Positions 24,131 through 32,468 of a stretch of DNA of 64,000 nt are shown here, in pieces; the first letter of the stretch is position 1, and each line of letters opens with the position of its first letter. This stretch comes from Halorussus gelatinilyticus (GTDB taxonomy: Archaea; Halobacteriota; Halobacteria; Halobacteriales; Haladaptataceae). Where the stretch lies: NCBI RefSeq assembly GCF_023238445.1, contig NZ_CP096658.1, positions 3,534,001-3,598,000 of the forward strand, read 5' to 3'. The notes beneath the pieces are model-generated. The model was not told where the DNA came from. It ran no database searches and saw only the letters and a list, made by a program, of their open reading frames with translations. Made by a program: the position numbers and the translations under genes.

Positions 24131-24743
24131 GGCCGACGCGCGGTCCGAGCGCGACGACCGACTCGCCCCCGAGTTGGGCGAGGACTGTACGGTCTCGCCG
24201 AACGCCACGGTCGGCCACCGCCACCGCGAGGACGCCCGACCGCCGCGCATCGGCGACCGAGCGACGATTCGCTCGGGCAGCATCGTCTACGCCGACGTGG
24301 AGATCGGCGACGACTTCACCACGGGCCACGGCGTGCTGGTCCGCGAGGACACCGCCGTCGGCGACGACGTGGTGGTCGGCACGAACACCGTCATCGACGG
24401 GACGACCGCTATCGGGTCGCACGTCAGCCTCCAGACGGGCGTCTACGTGCCGACGAACACGGCCATCGGCAGCGAGGTGTTCGTCGGGCCGAACGCGGTG
24501 CTGACCAACGACGCCTACCCGATTCGGAAGGAGTACGAGTTGGAGGGGCCGACGCTCGAAGACCACGTCTCGGTCGGCGCGAACGCGACCCTGCTGCCCG
24601 GCGTGACCGTCGGCGAGGGGTCGTTCGTCGCGGCCGGAGCGGTCGTGACCGAGGACGTGCCGCCCGAGACGCTGGCGGTGGGCGCGCCCGCCGCATTCCG
24701 GGAACTGCCCGAGGAGCTGCGAGGGGGGAACGAGATAGCATGA
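24123..24743 (+). CDS. Hexapeptide-repeat sugar N-acetyltransferase (WbpD-like)
   Basis: 206 residues of left-handed beta-helix repeats ((I/V/L)-G-x-x-x-x type: IGDRATIRSGSIVYADVEIG, VGDDVVVGTNTVIDGTTAIG, VSVGANATLLPGVTVGEGSF). It ends with VVTEDVPPETLAVGAPA, as in WbpD and related 3-N-acetyltransferases. Predicted to acetylate the 3-amino group of UDP-GlcNAc3N uronic acid with acetyl-CoA. GTG start with a Shine-Dalgarno-like GGAGGTG. The stop overlaps the aminotransferase start (ATGA). First gene of the wbp-like operon. Confidence 0.83.
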   Translation: MAKADARSERDDRLAPELGEDCTVSPNATVGHRHREDARPPRIGDRATIRSGSIVYADVEIGDDFTTGHGVLVREDTAVGDDVVVGTNTVIDGTTAIGSHVSLQTGVYVPTNTAIGSEVFVGPNAVLTNDAYPIRKEYELEGPTLEDHVSVGANATLLPGVTVGEGSFVAAGAVVTEDVPPETLAVGAPAAFRELPEELRGGNEIA

Positions 24744-25825
24744 GCGTCCCCATCGCCGACCCCGAGATGGGCGAGCGCGAAATCGAGCGCGTCCGCGAGG
24801 TCATGGAGTCGGGCCGCATCGCCGACGGGCCGGAGGTCCGAGCCTTCGAAGACGAGTTCGCGGCGCTCTGCGAGACCGACCACGCCGTCGCCACGAGCAA
24901 CGGGACGACCGCGCTCCACACCGCCTTCGAGGCGCTCGGCATCGGGCCGGGCGACGCGGTGGTGACGACGCCGTTCTCGTTCGTCGCCAGCGCGAACGCG
25001 ATTCGCCTCGCCGGGGCCGAACCGGTCTTCGCCGACATCGACCCCGAGACGTACAACCTCGACCCGGTCGCGGTCGAGGAGGTCGTCCGCGAGCGCGACG
25101 ACGTGGCCGCACTCCTGCCGGTCCACCTCTACGGTCTCCCGGCCGAGATGGACCACCTGCTCGACGTGGCGGACGACTACGACCTCGCTGTCGTCGAGGA
25201 CGCCGCGCAGGCCCACGGCGCGGAGTTCCGGGGCCGACCGGTCGGGTCGCTCGGCGACGCGGCCTGCTTCTCGCTGTATCCGACGAAGAACATGACCACG
25301 GGCGAGGGCGGCGTCGTGACGACCGACCGCGACGACGTGGCCGAGCGAGCCAGCAGTTTCGTGAACCACGGCCGACCGCCCGAAGGCGGCTACGAACACG
25401 TCCGGGTCGGCCACAACTTCCGGATGACCTCCATCGCGGCCGCCATCGGCCGAGTCCAGTTGGACCGTCTGCCCGACTACAACGCGGCCCGGCGGTCGAA
25501 CGCGGCGTACCTCACCGACTCGCTGGCCGACGCCGCAGTCGAGACGCCGGCCGAACCCGACGACCGGACGCACGTCTACCACCAGTACACGATTCGGACC
25601 AGTGAGCGCGACGGACTGGCCGACTACTTGGACGAGGTGGGCGTCGGCACCGGCGTCTACTACCCGACGCCTATCCACGAACAGCCGGCCTACGAGGGCG
25701 TGAGCCACGACGCGCCGGTCGCCGAGCGCGCCGCCGACGAGGCGCTGTCGCTCCCGGTGCATCCGAACGTCTCCGAACAGGACCTCCGAACCATCGTCTC
25801 CGCAATCCAAGAGTATGAACGCTGA
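24740..25825 (+). CDS. DegT/DnrJ/EryC1-type sugar aminotransferase (WbpE-like)
   Basis: 361 residues. Fold type I PLP enzyme with the cofactor Lys183 in FSLYPTKNMTTGEGG. ATSNGTTALHTAFEALGIGP (phosphate cup) and VVEDAAQAHGAEFRG (PLP Asp and His) are intact. The C-terminal half contains VGHNFRMTSIAAAIGRVQL. Expected reaction: glutamate-dependent 3-amination of UDP-3-keto-GlcNAcA to UDP-GlcNAc3NA. It overlaps both neighbours (4 nt upstream, 11 nt downstream), so it is translationally coupled. Confidence 0.9.
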   Translation: MSVPIADPEMGEREIERVREVMESGRIADGPEVRAFEDEFAALCETDHAVATSNGTTALHTAFEALGIGPGDAVVTTPFSFVASANAIRLAGAEPVFADIDPETYNLDPVAVEEVVRERDDVAALLPVHLYGLPAEMDHLLDVADDYDLAVVEDAAQAHGAEFRGRPVGSLGDAACFSLYPTKNMTTGEGGVVTTDRDDVAERASSFVNHGRPPEGGYEHVRVGHNFRMTSIAAAIGRVQLDRLPDYNAARRSNAAYLTDSLADAAVETPAEPDDRTHVYHQYTIRTSERDGLADYLDEVGVGTGVYYPTPIHEQPAYEGVSHDAPVAERAADEALSLPVHPNVSEQDLRTIVSAIQEYER

Positions 25826-26909
25826 ACCCCCGGACGAGAGCGACGACCGGAATGATGCGACCGACAACCCGAGTGACGCGACCAACACTACCAGCGACGC
25901 GACCGACGAAGCGAACGACGCGACCGACGTGACGAACGCCGCGGTCATCGGCGTCGGGAGCATGGGCCGCCACCACGCGCGGGTGTACAGCGAACTGCCG
26001 ACCGCGAATCTCGTCGGCGTCTTCGACGTGGACGACGAACAGGCCCGCGAGGTCGCCGCCGACCACGGGACGACGGCGTTAGAGATGGACGCGCTCCTCG
26101 AGGCGGCCGACGTCGCCTCCATCGCGGTACCGACCCAGTTCCACGCCGAGATGGCCCGCGACTGCATCGACCGCGGGGTGGACGTGCTGGTCGAGAAGCC
26201 ATTCGTGGACGACCCCGAGGTCGGCCGGGAACTCATCGACCGCGCGGCAGACGCGGGCGTGACGATTCAGGTCGGCCACGTCGAGCGGTTCAACCCCGCG
26301 ATTCGGGCGCTGGCCGACATCGTGGCCGACTTGGACGTCATCGCCGTGGACGCCCAGCGACTCGGGCCGCCGCCGGAAGGCCGGCAGGTGGACGAGAGCG
26401 CGGTGCTGGACCTGATGATTCACGACATCGACGTGGTGCTGGCGATGCTCGGCGAGTCGCCCGAGACCGTCACCGCCCACGGCGCGAAGAACAACCAGTA
26501 CGCGACCGCGGACCTCACCTTCGCCGACGGGACCGTCACCTCCCTCACGGCGAGCAGAGTGACCCAACAGCGCGTCAGGAAACTGGCCATCACGGCCGAG
26601 AGCTGTCGGGTCAACGTCGATTACATCGACCGGTCGGTCGAGATTCACCGCCACTCGCTCCCGGAGTACATCGAGGACAACGGCGACGTGCGCTACCGCC
26701 ACGAGAGCATCGTGGAACGGCCGACCGTCCAGACCGGCGAACCGCTCAAGAACGAGTTAGAGGCGTTCGTCGCGGCCGCGACCGGCGACGGCGACCCGGT
26801 GGTCTCGGGCGAGGACGGCCTGCGGGTCCTCGAAGTCGCGCGCGAGATTCACGAGGCGGCCGGGGACACCGCCGACGAGCGGCCCGAACCGGAGGTGAGC
26901 GCCCGGTGA
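25815..26909 (+). CDS. Gfo/Idh/MocA-family sugar oxidoreductase (WbpB-like)
   Basis: 364 residues. The Rossmann motif VIGVGSMGRHHARVYSELP begins near residue 44 after a low-complexity acidic tail (repeated NDATD/SDATD units, about 8-40) that enzymes of the family usually lack. VLVEKPFVDDPE carries the family EKP motif and VGHVERFNPAI the substrate region with His. DLMIHDIDVVLAM contains the catalytic-site His. Predicted to oxidise C3 of UDP-GlcNAcA with NAD. Start ATG 25815 is taken because no start nearer the Rossmann fold exists except within the repeat. Couples to the next gene through GTGA. Confidence 0.88.
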   Translation: MNAEPPDESDDRNDATDNPSDATNTTSDATDEANDATDVTNAAVIGVGSMGRHHARVYSELPTANLVGVFDVDDEQAREVAADHGTTALEMDALLEAADVASIAVPTQFHAEMARDCIDRGVDVLVEKPFVDDPEVGRELIDRAADAGVTIQVGHVERFNPAIRALADIVADLDVIAVDAQRLGPPPEGRQVDESAVLDLMIHDIDVVLAMLGESPETVTAHGAKNNQYATADLTFADGTVTSLTASRVTQQRVRKLAITAESCRVNVDYIDRSVEIHRHSLPEYIEDNGDVRYRHESIVERPTVQTGEPLKNELEAFVAAATGDGDPVVSGEDGLRVLEVAREIHEAAGDTADERPEPEVSAR

Positions 26910-28255
26910 GCCTGCACGAACTCACGCACCTCTACGGCAACGACGCTCCGACCGCGGACCAGCGCGAGGCGTTCCTTACCGGGCGAGTCCCCGTCGCGGT
27001 GTACGGACTCGGCAAGATGGGCCTGCCGCTCGCCGCGGTGTACGCCGACACCTGCGGCAACGTCGTCGGCGCGGACGTGGACCCCGAGGTCGTCGAGACC
27101 GTCAACGCCGGCGAGTGCCACGTCAAGCGCGAACCCGGCCTGCCGGAACTGGTCGGCGAGACGGTCGAGCGCGGTGCGCTCGAAGCCACCGACGACCCGG
27201 CGGCGGCCGCCGCCGACGCCGCGGTCCACGTCGTCATCGTCCCGACGCCGATCACGGAGGACCACGAGGCCGACCTCTCCATCCTGAAGTCGGTCGCCGA
27301 GGACGTCGGGTCGGGGTTGGACCCCGGCGACCTCGTGGTCGTGGAGTGTACGGTCCCGCCCCGGACCTGCGAGGACCTGCTCGAACCCCTCCTCGCAGAG
27401 GCGGCGGGCCACGACGAGTTCGGACTGGCGTTCTGCCCCGAACGGACCTCCAGCGGGCGGGCGCTCGAAGACATCCGGGGGGCGTACCCGAAGGTCGTCG
27501 GCGGCGCGGACGACGAGGCGACGCGCGTCGCGGAACTCGTCTACGGCGAAATCACCGACAACGACGTGCTGGCGGTCTCGGACGCGACGACCGCGGAGGC
27601 CGTCAAGGTCTTCGAGGGACTCTACCGGGACGTGAACATCGCGCTGGCGAACGAACTCGCCACCCTGACCGACGAGTTGGGCATCGACGTGAACGAGGCA
27701 ATCGCGACCGCCAACACTCAGCCGTTCTGCGAGATTCACACGCCCGGTCCCGGCGTCGGCGGCCACTGCATCCCCTACTACCCCTACTTCGTCATCAACG
27801 GCTTCGAGACTGACTCGCCGCTGCTCGAAACCGCCCGCGAGGTCAACGACTCGATGCCCGAGTTCACCGTCGAGACGCTGGCCCGCGAACTCGACGCCGA
27901 AGGCAAATCGCCCGAGGAGGCCACCGTCGCGGTCCTCGGCCTGACCTACCGGCCGGGCGTCGAGGAGACCCGCGCGACGCCCGCCGAACCCATCGCAGAA
28001 CGCCTCTCGGCGCTCGGCGCGACGGTCCTCGGCGTGGACCCGATGCTGGACGACGCCGAGTCCTTCGACCTCGAAAAGATATCGCAAGATGCGCTTTACG
28101 ACCGCGAACCCGACGCGGTGGTGCTGGTGACGCCCCACAGCGAGTTCGACGCCATCGAGTGGGAGCGCTTCGACCCGCTGGTGGTCGTGGACGGCCGCCA
28201 GAGCCTCGACCTCGCGGCGACAGACCACCGCGTCTACACCGTCGGGAGCGGGTAG
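26906..28255 (+). CDS. UDP-N-acetyl-hexosamine 6-dehydrogenase (WbpA-like)
   Basis: 449 residues of the UDP-glucose/GDP-mannose dehydrogenase family. N-terminal NAD motif VAVYGLGKMGLPLAAVYADT, central LAFCPERTSSGRAL, catalytic Cys288 in GPGVGGHCIPYYPYFV. The C-terminal UDP-binding domain has VLGLTYRPGVEETRATPAEP. The HCIP(Y/V)-YPYF form fits the UDP-GlcNAc/UDP-ManNAc branch. It oxidises C6 in two steps to the uronic acid. Last gene of the four-gene wbp-like operon. GTG start in GTGA overlap. Confidence 0.9.
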   Translation: MSLHELTHLYGNDAPTADQREAFLTGRVPVAVYGLGKMGLPLAAVYADTCGNVVGADVDPEVVETVNAGECHVKREPGLPELVGETVERGALEATDDPAAAAADAAVHVVIVPTPITEDHEADLSILKSVAEDVGSGLDPGDLVVVECTVPPRTCEDLLEPLLAEAAGHDEFGLAFCPERTSSGRALEDIRGAYPKVVGGADDEATRVAELVYGEITDNDVLAVSDATTAEAVKVFEGLYRDVNIALANELATLTDELGIDVNEAIATANTQPFCEIHTPGPGVGGHCIPYYPYFVINGFETDSPLLETAREVNDSMPEFTVETLARELDAEGKSPEEATVAVLGLTYRPGVEETRATPAEPIAERLSALGATVLGVDPMLDDAESFDLEKISQDALYDREPDAVVLVTPHSEFDAIEWERFDPLVVVDGRQSLDLAATDHRVYTVGSG

Positions 28256-28565
28256 CGATGCGGGAGGTCCGGTCCGACGCGGCGGTCCGCTCGCCGAGCG
28301 GGTCGCGACGGGTTCTCGCTGACCCCCGCCGCCGAGCGGACCGCGCTCCGAACGACCGGACTCCGGACCACCACCCGTCGCGGACCGACGCCGCGCGTCG
28401 GTCCGCGACTCGAAGCGAGTCGCCCGGTCCGGCGGTTCACTGCCGGACCGGGCGACGGGCGTGTCGTCGGGCGGCCGCCGACTCCCCGACCCGACGGTCG
28501 CGCTTCCCGCAAAACGACGCAACGACCCTCGACCACGAAGAAACATCGAGCTATTTCAAAACAAT
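28256..28565. other. Intergenic region before small ORF and epimerase
   Basis: No gene is supported; open frames are Arg/Pro/Ser-rich and basic. The first 250 nt are GC-rich with imperfect inverted repeats of the CGGTCCG type. The last 50 nt turn abruptly AT-rich (CTATTTCAAAACAATATGG), likely a promoter for the next genes. Confidence 0.45.
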
Positions 28566-28736
28566 ATGGATACCGCTAAAAGAAATATACACCTGTTCAG
28601 AAGCGACCGAGCGACCGGCCACCCCCGCGCGGCGACGCCGGTCGAACGACTCTTCCGAACGCTGACCGCCACCCTCGACGCCGCCGAGAGCGAACCGCTC
28701 CGCGTCCCGGACCGCGACGAGGAGGACGAGCGATGA
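28566..28736 (+). CDS. Possible small basic protein coupled to the epimerase gene
   Basis: 56 codons from ATG 28566, MDTAKRNIHLFRSDRATGHP then VERLFRTLTATLDAAESEPL and an acidic tail. The stop overlaps the epimerase start (ATGA). It begins in an AT-rich island unlike its surroundings. The amphipathic segment VERLFRTLTATLD and the change from basic to acidic ends are more protein-like than nearby frames. No homologue recognised. Alternative: a leader only. Confidence 0.4.
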   Translation: MDTAKRNIHLFRSDRATGHPRAATPVERLFRTLTATLDAAESEPLRVPDRDEEDER

Positions 28737-29794
28737 AGGTCCTCACCGTCGTCGGCGCGCGACCGCAGTTCATCAAGGCCGCCGCGGTCTCGCGCGAACT
28801 CCGGCGTCGCCACGACGAGGTGTTGATTCACACCGGCCAGCACTACGACGAGGAGATGTCCGACGTGTTCTTCGAGGAGTTGGGCATCCCCGAGCCGGAC
28901 GACAACTTGGGCGTCGGTTCGTCGAACCACAGCGACCAGACCGCCGAGATGCTGGCCGGGTTGGGCGAGAAGATAGAGACCGTCGAACCCGACGCGGTGC
29001 TGGTCTACGGCGACACCAACTCGACGCTCGCGGCCGCCATCGCCGCCTCGAAGGCCGACACCCGACTCGCGCACGTCGAGGCCGGACTCCGGAGCTACAA
29101 CCGCGAGATGCCCGAGGAGATAAACCGCGTGCTGACCGACCACGCCGCCGACCTGCTGTTCGCGCCCTCCCAGCGCGCGGTGGCGAACCTCCGCGAGGAG
29201 TCCGTGCCGGGCGCGGTCCACGACACGGGCGACGTGATGTACGACGCGGTCCTCTGGGCGCGCGAGCGAGCGGAAGCGAACTCCGAGGTTCTGTCGGAGT
29301 TCGGCGTCGAGCCGGACGAGTACGTACTAGCGACGGTTCACCGCGCCGCGAACACCGACGACCCCGACCGCCTCGCGGCGATTCTCGACGCGCTCGCGGG
29401 CGATCCCCGAGAGGTCGTCCTGCCCGCCCACCCGCGGACGATAAACCGGATGGAGCGATACGAAATGTACGACGAGGCCCGCGAGCGGCTGACGCTCGTC
29501 GAGCCGGTGGGCTACCTCGACTTCGTGCGGTTGCAGGACTGCGCCGACGTGGTGGCGACCGACTCGGGCGGCGTCCAGAAGGAAGCGTTCTTCCTCGACA
29601 CGCCCTGCGTGACGATGCGCGAGGAGACCGAGTGGCGCGAGACGGTCGAAGCCGGCTGGAACGAGTTGGTCGGCGCGAACGAGACGGCCATCCGCCGGGC
29701 GCTGGACGACGCCGACCCGCCGGGCGACAAGCCCCGACCGTACGGCGACGGCGACGCCGCTGCCAGAATCACCGACCTGTTGGACGATGCCTGA
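28733..29794 (+). CDS. wecB: UDP-N-acetylglucosamine 2-epimerase, non-hydrolysing (WecB/WbpI-like)
   Basis: 353 residues, GT-B fold. VVGARPQFIKAAAVSRELR at the N-terminus, HTGQHYDEEMSDVFFEELGI (catalytic-site region), HVEAGLRSYNREMPEEINR (substrate loop with catalytic Asp/Glu) and the C-terminal TDSGGVQKEAFFLDTPCVTM (UDP-binding). Complete length. Converts UDP-GlcNAc to UDP-ManNAc, or the diacetamido uronic acid to its manno epimer if it acts as WbpI. The gene order (D-E-B-A then epimerase) supports the WbpI role, but WecB activity is equally compatible. Confidence 0.92.
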   Translation: MKVLTVVGARPQFIKAAAVSRELRRRHDEVLIHTGQHYDEEMSDVFFEELGIPEPDDNLGVGSSNHSDQTAEMLAGLGEKIETVEPDAVLVYGDTNSTLAAAIAASKADTRLAHVEAGLRSYNREMPEEINRVLTDHAADLLFAPSQRAVANLREESVPGAVHDTGDVMYDAVLWARERAEANSEVLSEFGVEPDEYVLATVHRAANTDDPDRLAAILDALAGDPREVVLPAHPRTINRMERYEMYDEARERLTLVEPVGYLDFVRLQDCADVVATDSGGVQKEAFFLDTPCVTMREETEWRETVEAGWNELVGANETAIRRALDDADPPGDKPRPYGDGDAAARITDLLDDA

Positions 29795-30857
29795 CGACGG
29801 CGATTCGGCGACCCAACGCGACGACCGAGACGCCGGGACGTCGGCGGACCCCCGCGTCGCGGGCGACCCCAAGGCGGTCGCGGACCACGAGTTCGCGCTC
29901 CTGCTGACTCACGACGTGGACCGGCCGTACAAGACGATCCAGTCGGCGTACCACGCCGTGGAGCATCGCGACCCCCGGCAGTTGCTGGACCTCCTGCCCG
30001 GTCGGAACCCGTGGTGGCAGTTCGAGGAGGTGATGGAGTTGGAGGACTCGCTGGGCGTCAGGTCGGCGTTCTACTTCCTGCGCGAGAAGCACCTCTTGCA
30101 GCGCTCGCCGAGCGACTGGCTCGACCCCTTCTACTGGATAGAGCAGTTCGGGCGCTACGAGATAGAGACTCCCGAGATGCTCGACCTGCTGGACCGCCTC
30201 CACGCGAGCGGCTGGGAGGTCGGACTCCACGGCTCGTACGACTCCTACGACGACCGCGACCGCCTCCGGATGGAGAAAGCGACGCTGGAGGAAGCCCTCG
30301 GCGAGCCGGTGGTCGGCGGCCGCCAGCACCACCTGAACCGCGGAGCCGAGACGTGGGACCACCACCGCGATATCGGACTGCGCTACGACGCCAGTCCGGG
30401 GTCGAGCGAGACCACCGGCTTCGACCACGGGTATCTGCCGCGCCGACCGTTCGACGACGAGTTCGTCGTCTTCCCGCTGACGGTGATGGAGGCCGCGCTC
30501 CCCGACCCCGGCGACGACTTCGCGGCGGCGTGGGCCGAGTGCGAGGCCCTGCTGTCGGAGGCCGCGGAGAACGGCGCGGTGATGTCGGCGCTCTGGCACC
30601 CGCGGCTGTTCACCGAGCGGGACTTCCCCGGCCAGCGCCGACTCTACCGCCGACTGGTCGAGCGCGCGCTGGAGATGGGCGCGTGGGTCGGGCCGCCGCG
30701 GGACTACTACGAGCTGATGGAGCACCCCGAACCCGACGGTGGGGCGGCCGAGTCGAGGGAAAGGAACGCGAAAAACCACCACAGGAGCGACCTACGGCGT
30801 CCGCAGGCGGAGGATAACAAAGTGAAAACCCACCCCAACACGGAGTCAACAGAATGA
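29787..30857 (+). CDS. Polysaccharide deacetylase-like protein (NodB/CE4 fold)
   Basis: 356 residues. The core (about 35-310) begins LLLTHDVDRPYK, the CE4 motif 1 with THDVD as metal/base Asp, and has VGLHGSYDSY (motif 2, His ligand) and SALWHPRLF (C-terminal His). The arrangement resembles archaeal polysaccharide-deacetylase relatives rather than chitin deacetylases. No signal peptide, so it probably acts on precursors or lipid-linked units inside the cell. The last 35 residues look non-homologous and their DNA carries a TAACAAAG promoter for the next gene. Overlaps the epimerase by 8 nt and the FemAB gene by 4 nt. Confidence 0.8.
   Translation: MPDDGDSATQRDDRDAGTSADPRVAGDPKAVADHEFALLLTHDVDRPYKTIQSAYHAVEHRDPRQLLDLLPGRNPWWQFEEVMELEDSLGVRSAFYFLREKHLLQRSPSDWLDPFYWIEQFGRYEIETPEMLDLLDRLHASGWEVGLHGSYDSYDDRDRLRMEKATLEEALGEPVVGGRQHHLNRGAETWDHHRDIGLRYDASPGSSETTGFDHGYLPRRPFDDEFVVFPLTVMEAALPDPGDDFAAAWAECEALLSEAAENGAVMSALWHPRLFTERDFPGQRRLYRRLVERALEMGAWVGPPRDYYELMEHPEPDGGAAESRERNAKNHHRSDLRRPQAEDNKVKTHPNTESTE
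30814..30822 (+). promoter_or_regulatory. TAACAAAG motif, copy 6 (toward FemAB-like gene)
   Basis: GAGGATAACAAAGTGAAAAC, 31 nt before ATG 30854. It is inside the 3' end of the deacetylase gene, in a tail not needed by the domain. It implies an internal promoter. Confidence 0.65.
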
Positions 30858-31942
30858 GAGTCGAGCAACTCGAACTGTCGGAGTGGGAGTCGGCGCTGCC
30901 GAGCGACGGATTCGAAGTGTTCCACCGCCCGGAGGCCTTGGAAGTGGTCGATAGACACGCGGACGCCGAGATGAAGCTGTTCGGCGGGTTCAAGGGTCAA
31001 CAGCCCATCGCGCTGCTGCCCGTCTTCGTCCAGCAGAAGTCGGTGGGCACCGCGGTCACGTCGCCGCCGCCCAGCATGGGCATCCCCCGGCTGGGACCGA
31101 TTCTGATGCCGACCAGCCCCAAGCGACGCAAGCAGGAGAAAGTCAACAACGAGTTCACCGAGAAGGTCCTCCAGCAGGTCGGCACCGACCTCGACTTGGA
31201 CCGACGGCTCGCCGACGCGGGCGTCGAGTCGCCGACGGCCGAGCGCGTGCTGGACACCCTCGACGTGGACTCGCGACTGACTCTCTTCCGGATGGAGTGC
31301 AACGCCGCCTACGGCGACCCCCGACCGTACGCGTGGGGGAATCTACAGGTCGAACCCAACTTCACGTACTTCCTCGACCTCGAAGACCGTGGGACAGAGG
31401 AGGTCCGCAAGTCCTTCTCGAAGAGCCTCCGCCGAGAAATCGGTGACGCCGAGGAGTTGGACGTGACCGTCGAGTGCGAGGGCGTCTCGGGTGCCCGCGA
31501 CGTCTATCGCGCGACGAAGGAGCGGTTCGCCGAGCAGGACGAACCCTTCGGGCTGACGTGGGCCTACGTCCGGGATCTCTTCGAGGCGCTGGCCGAGGAG
31601 GACCGCGCGCGGGCCTACGTCGCTCGCGACGACGACGGCGAGTACCTCTCGGGAATCACCGCGCTGTACTCGAACGACCACGCCTACTTCTGGCAGGGCG
31701 GCGCGAAGGCCATCTACGAGGGAACGGCGGTCAACAGCCTCATCCACTGGCGGCTCATCGAGGACATCGTCGAGGAGCCGCCGGTCGAGTCGGTCACGCA
31801 GTACGACCTGATGGGCGCGAACACCGAGCGGCTCTGTCGCTACAAGGCGAAGTTCGGCGCGGACCTCCAGCCGTACTACGTCGTGGAGTCGTCCGGCGCG
31901 GCGATGAACGTCGCCAAGCGAGCGTACAAACTAGTGCAGTAA
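30854..31942 (+). CDS. FemAB-like GNAT-fold transferase (paralogue 2)
   Basis: 362 residues. N-terminal half: FHRPEALEVVDRHADAEMKL, then PIALLPVFVQQKSVG; C-terminal half: HAYFWQGGAKAIYEGTAVNS and YDLMGANTERLCRYKAKFGA. These match paralogue 1 (16080) in the WQGGAK, N-S/D-L, YDL-GAN-ERLC-YKAKF block and the terminal YY-E segment, so the paralogy is clear though the N-terminal halves diverge. Predicted tandem GNAT fold, cytoplasmic. Likely aminoacyl or acyl transfer to a surface-polymer precursor. It has its own promoter motif as well as readthrough from the deacetylase gene. Confidence 0.82.
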   Translation: MRVEQLELSEWESALPSDGFEVFHRPEALEVVDRHADAEMKLFGGFKGQQPIALLPVFVQQKSVGTAVTSPPPSMGIPRLGPILMPTSPKRRKQEKVNNEFTEKVLQQVGTDLDLDRRLADAGVESPTAERVLDTLDVDSRLTLFRMECNAAYGDPRPYAWGNLQVEPNFTYFLDLEDRGTEEVRKSFSKSLRREIGDAEELDVTVECEGVSGARDVYRATKERFAEQDEPFGLTWAYVRDLFEALAEEDRARAYVARDDDGEYLSGITALYSNDHAYFWQGGAKAIYEGTAVNSLIHWRLIEDIVEEPPVESVTQYDLMGANTERLCRYKAKFGADLQPYYVVESSGAAMNVAKRAYKLVQ

Positions 31943-32041
31943 ATAGCGTCACTATTTTTCCGCGAGCCGTCGATTCGTCGCAGAATGGACAGCGGGGTCG
32001 TTCCTCGAAATGGACAGCAGGGGTCGCCCCGCGAAGAAGAG

Positions 32042-32206
32042 TCAGACCATCTCTTCGACGACGACCGCCGCGTCGGACTTCACCCACGCGGCGTTGTTCT
32101 TCGTGTCGTAGACGACGACTTCGCCACCACCGTCTTTGAAGGCGGCGTAGCGGTCGGTCCCCCGGTCGTCGTCGCGGCCGTTCGCGCTGTCGTATTTCTC
32201 GGTCAT
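32042..32206 (-). CDS. Small haloarchaeal protein (DUF7331-like)
   Basis: 54 residues, MTEKYDSANGRDDDRGTDRY then AAFKDGGGEVVVYDTKNNAA and WVKSDAAVVVEEMV. The pattern of DRY-A, then G-VVVYD--N--AW--SD, matches a short haloarchaeal family I recall as DUF7331 (name from memory). Start ATG 32206; the longer in-frame extension is not protein-like. Convergent with the FemAB-like gene; function unknown. Confidence 0.75.
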   Translation of the reverse strand: MTEKYDSANGRDDDRGTDRYAAFKDGGGEVVVYDTKNNAAWVKSDAAVVVEEMV

Positions 32207-32399
32207 TGGTGTGGTCGCCCACTTCCGTTTCGTTAGTGGGTTTCTACCAGTTACTCGGTGCCGTACGGTGATAAGGATTACCAAACTTTCCAGCGGCCGG
32301 GGAGGTCGAAAGGAACCCGCCGACCGATCGCCGGGACGGACTCGTGGCAACGACAGGCCTTCCGGCTGTTCTCACCCCCTACGTCGCCTCAGGCGGCCC

Positions 32400-32408
32400 A
32401 TAACAAAG
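32400..32408 (+). promoter_or_regulatory. TAACAAAG motif, copy 7 (polymerase/flippase operon)
   Basis: GCCCATAACAAAGCCCG, 60 nt before ATG 32469. With the same motif-to-TSS spacing as leaderless cases this gives a leader of about 35 nt. Confidence 0.65.
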
Positions 32409-32468
32409 CCCGAACGCGGGGACGTGTGGAGGTAACGACGCGCTCGTCTGGGCGCGGTCTGATTACAC

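Noticed and set aside
28258-28540. Open frame beginning just after the dehydrogenase gene
   Set aside because: Arg/Ser/Pro-rich with no domain and atypical pI for this proteome; treated as spacer.
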